Assembly (NCBI GenBank): GCA_012267605.1
Contig: JAAXGF010000272.1
Span: 1-11,160, forward strand
DNA length: 11,160 bases
Origin: Alphaproteobacteria bacterium
GTDB lineage: Bacteria; Pseudomonadota; Alphaproteobacteria; JAAXGF01
Reading direction: 5' to 3'
Part shown: positions 1-7,803 of the stretch, in pieces
Position numbering within the stretch: position 1 is the stretch's first letter
How the letters are laid out: every line of letters starts with the position of its first letter
Made by a program: the position numbers and the translations under genes
Notes under the pieces: generated by a model
Told to the model about the DNA's origin: nothing
Databases searched by the model: none
The model's input: the letters and a program-made list of their open reading frames with translations, nothing else

Positions 1-37
1 CTTTGGCATGGTGCGACGCAACGAATCCCCAGCTCCG

Positions 38-895
38 CTACTGCGTCACCGCCGACGCGCTTTCCCGGATCACTCGCGAGCGGTTGCGAAGTGCCTCGGC
101 CTCTTCCCGTCGCCCCTGCGCAAGGTAAAGCCGGGCGAGATTGTTGAGGCCCTTGGCGATGTTCCGATGTTGCGGTCCGAACGCTGCTTCCCCGATTGTC
201 AGTGCGCGCTGATATAGAAGCTCAGCTTCGCCAAGCCGGCCCCACCCGTAATAAACAGCGGCCAAGTTGTTGAGGCTCGTGGCGACATCCGGATGGTCGG
301 GACCGAGAGCATTTTCCCTGATCGAAAGGGCGCGTTTGGACAGCGGTTCGGCCTCGCGGTATCGGCCCTGTGCCCGGTAGAGCACGGCCAAGTTACTCAG
401 GCTTAGCGCGACGTCCGTATGCTCACTGCCGAGGGTCTCCTCCCTGATCTCTAGGGCGCGCTTATAGAGCGGCTCCGCCTCGCCGTAGCGGCCCCACGCG
501 TGATAGAGCGCTGCCAAATTATTGAGACTCAGCGCGACATCCGGATGGTTTGGCCCCAAAGCATCTTCCCTAATGGCGAGTGAGCGTTTGTAGAGTGGCT
601 CTGCTTTGCCATAGCGGCCTTGAGCCCGGTAAAGCACGGCGAGATTATTGAGACTCAAGGCGATGTCCGGATGCTCCCGTCCCAGGTGTTTTTCCGTCAA
701 TTCCAGCGAACGCACATAGAGCGGCTCGGCATCCTCGTAACGGCCCTGAGCTTGGTACAGCGCGGCCAGCCTCTTGAGGCTGACGGCAACATTCGGATGA
801 TTTGGACCAAACTCATTCTCACCGATTTCCAAGACGCGTTCGGCATAGGGAATCGCCTCGGCATATCTGCCTTGCTGATGCAGTATATGGAACTG
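38..895 (-). repeat. 126-bp tandem coding repeat (TPR array)
   Basis: Inside the TPR gene the coding sequence repeats with an exact 126-bp (42-codon) period, with no insertions between units from about position 769 leftwards. The region from 769 to 895 holds a more diverged first copy. Recurrent plus-strand words such as the complement of EAEPLYKR and of DVALSLNN recur at this spacing. The middle copies are most alike and the outer ones most diverged, as expected from internal duplication. Confidence 0.8.
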
Positions 896-994
896 GTGGT
901 ACTGCTCCGTGAGCGCCTCGGACTGGGCCATAACCACGGCTGGTGTCAAACCCACAAATGCGAGAGCCGACGAACGTGTGAAAAACATCTTCAT
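38..994 (-). CDS. Exported kinesin-light-chain-type TPR repeat protein
   Basis: A 318-residue protein with a Sec signal peptide (positive start, hydrophobic core about residues 8-20, cleavage plausible after VVMA). After that it is almost wholly tetratricopeptide repeats of the 42-residue kinesin-light-chain type (TPR_10/TPR_12). Six units begin at about residues 76, 118, 160, 202, 244 and 286 (the last one short), preceded by a degenerate first unit at about 34. Each has the pattern LAxLYxAQGRYxEAEPLYKRxLxIRE followed by LGPxHPDVAxSLNN. Such repeats form protein-binding superhelices; no enzymatic domain is visible, so it is probably a periplasmic scaffold, partner unknown. I chose the ATG at 994 because the longer frame (to 1138) puts about 48 basic residues before the signal peptide; a second ATG lies at 988. 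The GAGGAA at 1008-1013 is a candidate SD, with rather long spacing. The gene diverges from mmcB and seems monocistronic within the window. Confidence 0.85.
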   Translation of the reverse strand: MKMFFTRSSALAFVGLTPAVVMAQSEALTEQYHQFHILHQQGRYAEAIPYAERVLEIGENEFGPNHPNVAVSLKRLAALYQAQGRYEDAEPLYVRSLELTEKHLGREHPDIALSLNNLAVLYRAQGRYGKAEPLYKRSLAIREDALGPNHPDVALSLNNLAALYHAWGRYGEAEPLYKRALEIREETLGSEHTDVALSLSNLAVLYRAQGRYREAEPLSKRALSIRENALGPDHPDVATSLNNLAAVYYGWGRLGEAELLYQRALTIGEAAFGPQHRNIAKGLNNLARLYLAQGRREEAEALRNRSRVIRESASAVTQ

Positions 995-1237
995 ATTCTT
1001 GCTTGAATTCCTCGCTAATCTCTGCCGGATTCGTTCGTCGCAATTGCTTGGTGAACGGGTGAATAGGCCCCGACACCGTTTCGTCGCGCCCCGCAACCTT
1101 GTAGGCGATAGTGTCACGGTTCTGCGACGCTGGATCAAATTCTTTTTTGTCGCAGGGGGCCGTTGGCGGAGTCGCGCGAATCTTTCCCGAAGGAATGTCG
1201 ATTTTCCAGCGATCGGTTCGTCCGCGACTTGATCACG
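995..1237. promoter_or_regulatory. Divergent intergenic region between the TPR gene and mmcB
   Basis: This 243-nt region must carry the promoters of both divergent genes if the chosen starts are right; it shrinks to about 170 nt if mmcB starts at the TTG at 1163. I see no convincing -35/-10 pair on either strand. A 7-bp inverted repeat (CTGCGAC at 1122-1128, GTCGCAG at 1149-1155) is present but has a 20-nt spacer. I searched by eye for an alphaproteobacterial LexA box (GTTC-N7-GTTC or its complement) because mmcB is SOS-linked in some relatives, and did not find one. Confidence 0.35.
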
Positions 1238-1762
1238 ATGCCGGGTGGCGATAGCATCGGCGGGACGAAACTAGAGCACCAAAACGTGAACGATCGTGTT
1301 AGACGGGGACTGGAACTCGACCTACGGCGTCCGTGCTTAACCGAGACGTCGGCAGAAAAAATTTCCCGCGGCGTGTGCCGGGTGCTCAAGGAAATGGGAT
1401 TTCAAGCCTTGACGGAGATGCCGCTGGGAATCGGTCGCCGGGTCGATGTTATTGGGCTGAATGGACGTGGAAACTACGTCATCGTTGAGACAAAAACAAA
1501 CTTAGCGGATTTCCGCTCAGACCAAAAATGGCGAGACTATTTGCCCTACTGCGATTTATTTTATTTTGCTGTTGGCGAAGGTTTTCCGCACGACATACTT
1601 CCCAAGGACTGCGGCTCGATTGTGGCTGACCGGTATGGCGGCGAAGTCGTCCGGCGGGCGCCGACTGTTTCAATGGTCGCGAGTTTTCGGCGTAAGCAAA
1701 CCATCCGATTTGCCCGTTGTACGGCGAGCCAGCTACGCCGCTTAGAGGATCCTCCGTATTGA
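1238..1762 (+). CDS. mmcB: MmcB family DNA repair protein (nuclease-like fold)
   Basis: A 174-residue cytoplasmic protein matching the MmcB family of alphaproteobacteria, whose members are linked to DNA damage tolerance. The recognisable region runs from about residue 41 (ISRGVCRVLKEMGF) to the end (FARCTASQLRRLEDP). It includes a PD-(D/E)XK-like core: E60, RRVDVIGL with D70, then IVETKT with E84 and K86, and family signatures LADFRSDQKWRDY (about 89-101), FYFAVGEGFP and the DRYGGEVVRRAP segment. The spacing D-13-ExK is that of a type II restriction-like nuclease site, but catalysis has not been inferred beyond that. The start is uncertain: ATG at 1238 has no clear SD; a TTG at 1163 lies just after AGGGGG and would add 25 residues; a GTG lies at 1286. 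The first 40 residues are not conserved family sequence as far as I can tell. It stands alone on the plus strand, followed by a hairpin. Confidence 0.8.
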   Translation: MPGGDSIGGTKLEHQNVNDRVRRGLELDLRRPCLTETSAEKISRGVCRVLKEMGFQALTEMPLGIGRRVDVIGLNGRGNYVIVETKTNLADFRSDQKWRDYLPYCDLFYFAVGEGFPHDILPKDCGSIVADRYGGEVVRRAPTVSMVASFRRKQTIRFARCTASQLRRLEDPPY

Positions 1763-1813
1763 CGATTGACACGGAACGGCGGCGACGACTCAAAAAGAAT
1801 TCTAAGACACCAA

Positions 1814-1839
1814 GAGACCGCGGAAGAATCCGCGGTCTC
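1814..1839 (+). terminator. Perfect 10-bp hairpin downstream of mmcB, terminator-like
   Basis: GAGACCGCGG at 1814-1823 and CCGCGGTCTC at 1830-1839 are exact inverted complements separated by the 6-nt loop AAGAAT, 51 nt after the mmcB stop. The stem is GC-rich and stable. There is no immediate U-run: downstream on the plus strand is GGTATTGAATTG, with only a short TTTT at about 1858-1861. It is therefore an atypical terminator, an RNA-end-stabilising stem or a protein-binding palindrome. Position after an isolated gene favours termination. Confidence 0.5.
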
Positions 1840-2058
1840 GGTATTGAATTGCACCAATTTTGAGTGGCGCCATTGCGGCGATCAGCCGTTCAACAGTCGT
1901 CAACTCGCGGGGCCACAGTGCAATGCGGCCTCTGTTTCGGGACCGCGCCGCGATCCACGATAAAGTAAAGGTGGGCTTTGAATTCTGCAAAGTCAATAGA
2001 TGATGGCGGATCGTGCTGAGGGTCCGCAGCTGATCTGTGATGCTCGGGCACCAGGGGT

Positions 2059-2085
2059 GTGACGCGCGGAATGAATGCGTATACT
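2059..2085 (+). promoter_or_regulatory. Possible sigma-70-type promoter for the SH3 protein gene
   Basis: TATACT at 2080-2085 matches the -10 consensus at five of six positions. Upstream, GTGACG at 2059-2064 matches the -35 at four of six but with a short 15-nt spacer. It would give a leader of roughly 50 nt before the ATG at 2144. It is the best candidate I see, but it is weak. Confidence 0.25.
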
Positions 2086-2128
2086 CGCGGACTTCGTTTT
2101 TACCGAGTCTTTGTGGTGTTGCCGAGGC

Positions 2129-2134
2129 AGGAAG
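2129..2134 (+). promoter_or_regulatory. Ribosome binding site deciding the SH3 gene start
   Basis: AGGAAG lies 9 nt before the ATG at 2144. It favours this start over the upstream in-frame ATG at 2075, which would place 23 residues before the signal peptide. Confidence 0.5.
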
Positions 2135-2143
2135 ATTGATTGG

Positions 2144-2614
2144 ATGCGAAACGCCATTCTGATTTTTTCGCTTGTTTGTCTTGGACCGTTCGGTGCTCTT
2201 GCCGCGGACGGTCTCCCGCGATTCGTTTCGCTTCGGTCCGACGAAGTCAACATGAGAAAGGGACCTGGGACTCAATACCCCGTGGCATGGGTCTACGTTC
2301 GGAAATCTTTGCCAGTCGAGGTCACAGCGGAATACGAACATTGGCGAAGAATTCGTGATTCCGAAGGCGACGAGGGGTGGGTGCATAAGAGTTTGTTGTC
2401 AACTCGGCGCACGGTTTTTGTGATCGGAGAAGAACGCCAGTTGCGCGCTGCGCCCGCCGCCGACGCCCCAGTGATCTTGCGCGCCGAATCTGGTGTGTTG
2501 GCTCGGCTCTTAAGTTGTCACGGCACATGGTGCGAGGTGGAGGTTAGCGGAATCGGTGCATGGATTCCCCGTCAACACCTTTGGGGTGTCTACGCAGATG
2601 AAACAATCGATTAA
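2144..2614 (+). CDS. Exported double bacterial SH3 domain protein
   Basis: A 156-residue protein. Residues 1-20 form a Sec signal peptide ending in GALA, cleaved before ADG. Two bacterial SH3 (SH3_3/SH3_4-type) modules follow: residues about 24-86, with the hallmark VNMRKGPGTQYPV and the closing GDEGWVHKSLL, and about 90-150, with QLRAAPAADAPV, WCEVEV and GAWIPRQHLWGVY. Proteins of this layout are common in alphaproteobacteria and are thought to act in the periplasm at the cell wall, by analogy with peptidoglycan-binding SH3b domains; the ligand is not known. There is no hydrolase or other catalytic domain, so it is likely a binding protein. It converges with purH, with only 11 nt between the stops and no terminator hairpin there. 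Confidence 0.85.
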   Translation: MRNAILIFSLVCLGPFGALAADGLPRFVSLRSDEVNMRKGPGTQYPVAWVYVRKSLPVEVTAEYEHWRRIRDSEGDEGWVHKSLLSTRRTVFVIGEERQLRAAPAADAPVILRAESGVLARLLSCHGTWCEVEVSGIGAWIPRQHLWGVYADETID

Positions 2615-2625
2615 CAGGCTAATTG

Positions 2626-4158
2626 TCAGTGGCGGAAGTGTCTGCGGCCGGTAAAAACCATGGCAATGCCGGCTTCGTCCGCTGCGGCGATGACTGCCTC
2701 GTCGCCTTTGGAACCGCCGGGTTGAATGGCAGCCGTCGCGCCACCATCTATCGCCACTTGCAGGGCGTCCGGGAAGGGAAAGAATGCGTCGGACGCGACC
2801 ACCGACTGCTCCGCGCTTGAGCATTTGGAAACCGCGATGTGCGCGGCATCCACTCGACTCATTTGGCCGGCACCAATGCCCGTCGTGGCACCGTTCCTGG
2901 CCAAAACGATTGCGTTGGACGACACGTATTTGCATACCGTGAAGGCGAATAGGAGATCGGCTAATTCTGCATCGGTCGGCTGGCGGCGCGTGACCACCCT
3001 CAAATCGGCTGGCGTGGTTCGCGCGTCGTCTGGTGTTTGAGCGAGATAACCGCCGCTGATCGCACGCAGCACGATGTCTCCGCTGATCCCCGCATCGGTG
3101 CACGAGAGCAATCTTAGGTTGCTCTTTCGAGCGAGGATTTCGCGGGCCGCTTCATCGGTTTCCGACGCAATTACCACTTCGACGAAGGTCTTTACGATTT
3201 CGCTGGCGCATTCGGTATCAAGCGGACGGTTGAGAGCAATAATTCCGCCGTACGCACTCTTAGGATCGCACGACAGTGCTTTGCGATAGGCTTCGGCTGA
3301 GTACTCCGCGATGGCAACGCCGCAAGGGTTGGCATGCTTCACGATCACCGCAGCGGGATGGTCGAACTCGTTTACTAGTCGAACCGCTGAGTCCGCGTCG
3401 TTGAGATTGTTGTAGCTCAGCGCCTTGCCTTGTAGCTGGACGGCATTTGCTAGACCTTTTCCTGCAGATCGCGAATACAGCGCCGCGTCTTGGTGGGGAT
3501 TCTCGCCGTATCTGAGACGTTGATTCAAACTCGCGGTCATCATTAGGCGAGGGGGAAGCTTCTCCTCTGTTCCCCACTGATCATCCATCCAAGTTCCGAT
3601 CGCTGCATCGTATGCTGCAGTGCAGTCGAACGCCTTGGCCGCCAGGCGACGCCGCAAATCGGAGCTGATCCCGCCGCCCGCCAGTTGATCCATCACCGCC
3701 TGGTAATCGGCGGGATCAACGACAACTGTGACATGCCGATGATTTTTTGCCGCCGCGCGAATCAAGGATGGTCCGCCGATATCAATATTTTCGATACAGG
3801 CCTCGAGAGCCGCCCCCGACGCTACGGTCTCTTCAAAAGGATATAAATTTACGACAACCAGGTCGATGTCTTCGATACCGTGATCACGCACTGCCGCTCG
3901 GTGGGTCGGTTCGTCGCGGAGGTTCAGAATTCCACCGTGGATTCGTGGGTGAAGCGTTTTCACCCGACCATCGAGGATTTCCGGAAATCCAGTGTGTTCC
4001 GATACTTCCACGACAGCCAAACCCGCGTCGCGCAAGCTGCGCGCGGTGCCGCCGGTAGAGAGAATTTCGACATTCTTGGACGCCAGAAATTGTGCCAATT
4101 CGGGCAAGCCGGATTTGTCCGAGACCGACAGAAGCGCCCGCCGAACAGGTGTACCCAT
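2626..4158 (-). CDS. purH: Bifunctional AICAR formyltransferase / IMP cyclohydrolase
   Basis: A full-length (510-residue) PurH. It transfers a formyl group from 10-formyl-tetrahydrofolate to AICAR, then closes the ring to IMP, the last two steps of de novo purine synthesis, in the cytoplasm. The N-terminal MGS-like IMP cyclohydrolase domain (about 1-195) shows STGGTAR (34-40), GRVKTLHPRIHGG (64-76), NLYPFEET (104-111) and NIDIGGPSLIRAAAKN (124-139). The C-terminal AICARFT domain shows RYGENPHQ (216-223), KALSYNNLNDADSA (245-258) and the active-site KHANPCG (274-280, Lys-His pair), then SDAFFPFPDALQ and the family's usual C-terminal end FTGRRHFRH. Nothing is missing. The start is fixed by a strong SD directly upstream. 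It lies 96 nt after the flagellar operon's last gene on the same strand; function suggests its own promoter, though I cannot point to one, and read-through is possible. Confidence 0.98.
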   Translation of the reverse strand: MGTPVRRALLSVSDKSGLPELAQFLASKNVEILSTGGTARSLRDAGLAVVEVSEHTGFPEILDGRVKTLHPRIHGGILNLRDEPTHRAAVRDHGIEDIDLVVVNLYPFEETVASGAALEACIENIDIGGPSLIRAAAKNHRHVTVVVDPADYQAVMDQLAGGGISSDLRRRLAAKAFDCTAAYDAAIGTWMDDQWGTEEKLPPRLMMTASLNQRLRYGENPHQDAALYSRSAGKGLANAVQLQGKALSYNNLNDADSAVRLVNEFDHPAAVIVKHANPCGVAIAEYSAEAYRKALSCDPKSAYGGIIALNRPLDTECASEIVKTFVEVVIASETDEAAREILARKSNLRLLSCTDAGISGDIVLRAISGGYLAQTPDDARTTPADLRVVTRRQPTDAELADLLFAFTVCKYVSSNAIVLARNGATTGIGAGQMSRVDAAHIAVSKCSSAEQSVVASDAFFPFPDALQVAIDGGATAAIQPGGSKGDEAVIAAADEAGIAMVFTGRRHFRH

Positions 4159-4159
4159 G

Positions 4160-4169
4160 CCTCCTCCTT
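4160..4169 (-). promoter_or_regulatory. Strong Shine-Dalgarno of purH
   Basis: On the minus strand AAGGAGGAGG ends one base before the ATG at 4158; its AAGGAGG core lies about 4 nt from the ATG. It is the strongest SD in the window and fixes the purH start. Confidence 0.75.
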
Positions 4170-4254
4170 ACCAATACCTCACGCAAAATCGGCACCGCAA
4201 AAGCATAGGCATACGGCGGGTCGGAGTACACTGTCCGATAACGCTAGGAACTGT

Positions 4255-7200
4255 TTAGTTAACTTCGCTCACTTCAGGATCGCGCAGGCGATCCCGGTAG
4301 TTCTCCATAAACGCCTCGAATCCGCCGATCTGAGCTATTGCTGCGGGGAGTTCGCGGTAGCTAAACGCTGTACGATCCACTTCGCTGGTAATTAAGGCGA
4401 ATGCTTCACCGTTGGCGTCGTCCGCCATGACGCCCGCGTACCGCACGTTCACGGCATGCAGTGCAGCGGTGTCCTGGGCCAGCGAACGTGCAACGGCTAG
4501 TTTGAGAATGTGGGCGCTGACAAAGGGAGACAGTGGCGCGCTAATGGACTCGGGCTTCAGCAAGCGTTCTATCGCGTCCGTGGTCGCACTCCACTCGTTC
4601 TCTTTCCAGTAAATATCCGCCCGCAGCAGATCCGCATCGCGGCTAAAATCACCTGCCAGAAGGCTGAGTGCTTCCATTCCGCGTCCAAGCTCGGCGAGTG
4701 CGCGAACGCTCAAGTGACGGCGTTCGTTAATGAAGCCGACGGGCAAACCCGGCGTGGCACTTGACTGTAGGACAGACAACGCATTGTCCGGCAATTTATT
4801 CATCAGGTGGAGAACCGCGAGACGGGTGGCCACGCGCGCTTTCTCGGTCCCGGTTAGGCGGTGTTCGACCTGGTGCTCAAGAAGTTCCGACGCGCGATTC
4901 AACAGATCCACTGCGGCCAACCTATCGGCCAAGCCTTGGATCATGGTGTTGCCAGCGTCACCCACGGGCGTAAGTTCACGGAACTGCTCGTATAACGCAA
5001 GTGCCGCTAGCGGCGGCAAATTATCGGCCCGACCATAAAGAAACAGATCGGCGAAAATCCGGTCCATCCGTTTGGTCAATATCGGGGTCCGGATGTGGTC
5101 GGTGAAATAGGTCACCGCGTACTTCAGGGTGGACAGGGCTTCTTTGTACCGACCCTCGGCGGTATATAAGTCGGCCAGACGTTCGAGCACAGCTAGCTCG
5201 TAACTGTCGCCACGCCACGTGGCGAGTTGCATTTCCAAGGTTTCGATCGCCTTTTCGCGCGTCATTTCGTCACGTCTAAGCAACAAGTTTACGTATGCCA
5301 GAGCGGCTCGGGAGCGGCCCAGTCGATCGCGACCGTTCATGGCGTTTCGCAACATTCGCTGGGCCGGTTCACCGCTATCCTCATAGGCAATGATGCGCCC
5401 GCGCACGTAAGTTGCCCTTTCCAATATGTCGGGACGCGGTGATCCGCTGATAACCAAATTGAGCGCGGTGGAAGCGGCGGTGCTATCACCCACCTCGACT
5501 GCGGCTTCGGCAATCAGCAGACCAATTTGGCCTCGATGATTGGATGGTAACTCCCGCCAAACGTCGCCGGCGCGGGCAAAAAATTCTGCTGCGGTGCGCG
5601 TCTCACCCCTCCGCAGAGCAAGAACGCCACGCCAAAGAGCGATGTCGTCGTAAACGTTGTATTCACGGCTGTTGAGGTCGTTGTCAGAAATCTTTCTGTC
5701 ATCCATGAGTAGCGCGTTCACTGCTCGCAAAGCGCGATATTCCAACTCCCGAACGACGGTTGGATCTTCCTTTCCGATTACTTCCAACACGCCATCAGAA
5801 TCGGAGTTGTAACCATGAGCAAATAGGAAACGGGCGAGAGCTAAGCGAGATCGGGTCAAAAGAATGGCTGGCGCCACGGCAGCGGCATTTTGGAGCTCTT
5901 GCCTTTTCCGCGTAAAATTCCCTTCGCCGCCCCGACGCCAGGAAGCCAACTTGAATAAAAGTTGGCGCGGTCCTTCCGGTTGGTCAGTTCCGTGCTCAAT
6001 GTCGCCGATGCGATCAAGGTCAAGTCCGCCCGGACTCGATACGGATACTCCGTTGCCGGCTTGGGTCACCACCAAATCTTCTACGGCATGCGCAATGGCG
6101 ATGCCTTGCGCCGTGGCAAGCAATGTAAATTCAATGAAACGCTGTTCAATTTCCACGCCGACACCAGACAAACCAATTGGGGTCACGATGAGCGCGTTTC
6201 CAGTCAATGGATCCGTGAATTTTACTGGCTGGCTGGCATCCGTCACGGGGAGAATTACCCGTGATCCGCGCGGTCCGCTTTCATCGATTAAAACCTCGAT
6301 AGGCGCTGGAGGTTTTCGCCGCTCCGACAGAGTCACGAGCCACAGTGTACCTCGCCGCCGAGCATTGATTTCATACTTCGCTCGCAGACCGAATTTGAGA
6401 ATCGTCGAAGACGGGTGCGGCAACTGCTCAGCGTTCACAATAGCGTACCTGCTGTTCAATGCGACTGAGGTCAAATCGACATCAAATCGGTCGTCAAACA
6501 CGACCCAAAGGCTGCCGCCATATCCGAAAATGACTGCGGGGATGTTGCCTGGTGTATTAAATCGCAACTGCGATTCTTTCCCATCGCCGCGAACCGAAAA
6601 CGCGATTCGGGAATTCGCCAACGAAACATGGACTCGGTCGCTCCCGTGAGCGACGCTGGGCGGCGTATTTTCCTCGCCGATATTGATGGGTGAGGCCGGG
6701 CTAGCGTCTGCCGCTTGCGCTGTAGTCTGGGCGCCTTGCAGAATCATAGGTTGGTCGACAGATTCCGTCGTTTCGATCACTTCACGGTTGGCTTCCGACA
6801 AAACATCCTTGAGTTCTGATTTTTCCGCCGTTGGGGCTTGGGCCGGTGCGTTGTCTAACGTGTCCGTGACGTCTTGCTGGGCGATCGCCGGCTCCGGTGG
6901 TTCCAGCCGTGCGCTGATGACGTCGATGGTAACCTTGTTGCCGGATCGTGTATGTTGAATTTCTGCGTCCGGTGGAATCGCCATGCGTACTGCAGACCCG
7001 TTGGGTGAGCGAATAACCTCGACGGCGGGCACGCGGGCGTCACGGGCTTTATCGAGAGTTGATACATCAATCGTCCGCGGGCCCGCGAAGGATATAATTG
7101 CTTGGCCGACCCGTTCCTCTAACGCGTAGGTAAAGGGTTCTTTCAGTTCGAAGACCACACGCGTGAATTCGGCATTAGATTCCAAGCTCGTTGATTCGAC

Positions 7201-7803
7201 CGGCTCGTTCGAGGGATCAGCGACTGCACTTGGTGCTGGAGAGGGTTCTTCCGATTCAGTCCATTCCACCACGGTGTCGTCTGCCGGTGTCTCGACCTCC
7301 GGTGGCGTCGAATCCGTATTCGGCGGGGCGTCTTCAGCACGATACAGGTCGAAGACGACATAGGTATTTACGGTGGAACTTCGCAGCTCGTAATCTTCAC
7401 TTAGTTCGAATTCCAAGCTTTTTTCGTCGGGTTTCATGGAAATTCGGGTTACGTGACCCGCCAACCTTTCAGCCAAATCGCCCCAAACCGGGGTCATCGG
7501 TTGGTCGAAACGCACGTGAAGGATCCTCTTGCGAATCTCCGCCTCGAATCCGACCGATCTTGGCCAATCAAACACTATTCGCGCGTAGTCCGCGTGGACG
7601 CCACCCCTGACGCCGATGGGTTCGGCTGCCAGAGCACCGAATCCAGTCAATGACGCCATAACGACGGCGACGCAAGTAATATACGTCCGGTGTCTTGCCG
7701 TAGAGCATTTCATGCCGGTTTGGCAGGACTGGGCAGGTGGGCGCGCGACGTCTGGGTTGCGTTTTGACGGCAAGTCCCGGGACGAATGACCTGATTCAAC
7801 CAT
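4255..7803 (-). CDS. Large exported TPR-like protein with beta-rich N-terminal modules, end of flagellar operon
   Basis: A 1182-residue protein from the ATG at 7803. A signal peptide (hydrophobic stretch about 40-59, GALA then AEP) shows export. Four beta-rich regions follow: about 63-155 (ARIVFDWP, LHVRFDQP, YVVFDLYRAE), 212-299 (FTRVVFEL, VTIDVISA), 390-495 (LWVVFDDR, LWLVTLSE) and 500-590. The first two resemble AMIN-type modules of cell-envelope proteins. Acidic, Pro/Ala/Thr-rich linkers (157-211, 300-388) separate the first three. From about 645 the protein is helical and TPR-like, clearest at LERLADLYTAEGRYKEAL. The ATG lies inside the stop of the MotB-like gene (ATGGTTGA, 8-nt overlap), implying translational coupling. 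A start at 7713 would put Met directly before the signal peptide (1152 residues) but has no SD. No enzyme motif is seen. The coupling suggests a periplasmic or envelope role with the motor; this is inference. Confidence 0.8.
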   Translation of the reverse strand: MVESGHSSRDLPSKRNPDVARPPAQSCQTGMKCSTARHRTYITCVAVVMASLTGFGALAAEPIGVRGGVHADYARIVFDWPRSVGFEAEIRKRILHVRFDQPMTPVWGDLAERLAGHVTRISMKPDEKSLEFELSEDYELRSSTVNTYVVFDLYRAEDAPPNTDSTPPEVETPADDTVVEWTESEEPSPAPSAVADPSNEPVESTSLESNAEFTRVVFELKEPFTYALEERVGQAIISFAGPRTIDVSTLDKARDARVPAVEVIRSPNGSAVRMAIPPDAEIQHTRSGNKVTIDVISARLEPPEPAIAQQDVTDTLDNAPAQAPTAEKSELKDVLSEANREVIETTESVDQPMILQGAQTTAQAADASPASPINIGEENTPPSVAHGSDRVHVSLANSRIAFSVRGDGKESQLRFNTPGNIPAVIFGYGGSLWVVFDDRFDVDLTSVALNSRYAIVNAEQLPHPSSTILKFGLRAKYEINARRRGTLWLVTLSERRKPPAPIEVLIDESGPRGSRVILPVTDASQPVKFTDPLTGNALIVTPIGLSGVGVEIEQRFIEFTLLATAQGIAIAHAVEDLVVTQAGNGVSVSSPGGLDLDRIGDIEHGTDQPEGPRQLLFKLASWRRGGEGNFTRKRQELQNAAAVAPAILLTRSRLALARFLFAHGYNSDSDGVLEVIGKEDPTVVRELEYRALRAVNALLMDDRKISDNDLNSREYNVYDDIALWRGVLALRRGETRTAAEFFARAGDVWRELPSNHRGQIGLLIAEAAVEVGDSTAASTALNLVISGSPRPDILERATYVRGRIIAYEDSGEPAQRMLRNAMNGRDRLGRSRAALAYVNLLLRRDEMTREKAIETLEMQLATWRGDSYELAVLERLADLYTAEGRYKEALSTLKYAVTYFTDHIRTPILTKRMDRIFADLFLYGRADNLPPLAALALYEQFRELTPVGDAGNTMIQGLADRLAAVDLLNRASELLEHQVEHRLTGTEKARVATRLAVLHLMNKLPDNALSVLQSSATPGLPVGFINERRHLSVRALAELGRGMEALSLLAGDFSRDADLLRADIYWKENEWSATTDAIERLLKPESISAPLSPFVSAHILKLAVARSLAQDTAALHAVNVRYAGVMADDANGEAFALITSEVDRTAFSYRELPAAIAQIGGFEAFMENYRDRLRDPEVSEVN

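Larger units (their letters stand above)
1763..2143. other. Gene-free stretch between mmcB and the SH3 protein gene
   Basis: 381 nt with no credible gene. It holds the hairpin at 1814-1839 and a possible promoter just before the SH3 gene. The open frames crossing it (for example a minus-strand frame from 2386 to 1802) have no recognisable family features and run into the SH3 gene, so I do not call them. No tRNA, repeat family or mobile-element end was seen. Confidence 0.6.

Noticed and set aside
1122..1155. CTGCGAC/GTCGCAG inverted repeat upstream of mmcB as an operator
   Set aside because: 7-bp arms with a 20-nt spacer are weak, and no known regulator site matches; listed only within the intergenic description.
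1802..2386. Minus-strand open frame of 194 codons across the mmcB-SH3 gap
   Set aside because: It overlaps half of the clear SH3 protein gene in antisense and runs through the perfect hairpin; its sequence has no family features.
4221..4238. Inverted repeat TCGGA/TCCGA in the gap before purH as a terminator of the flagellar operon
   Set aside because: Only 5 bp of stem with an 8-nt loop and no U-run; expected by chance.
5864..6649. Long plus-strand open frame (261 codons) opposite the large TPR-like protein gene
   Set aside because: It is antisense to a continuous, well-composed coding sequence, shows no recognisable domain, and has serine/arginine-rich composition typical of a shadow frame.
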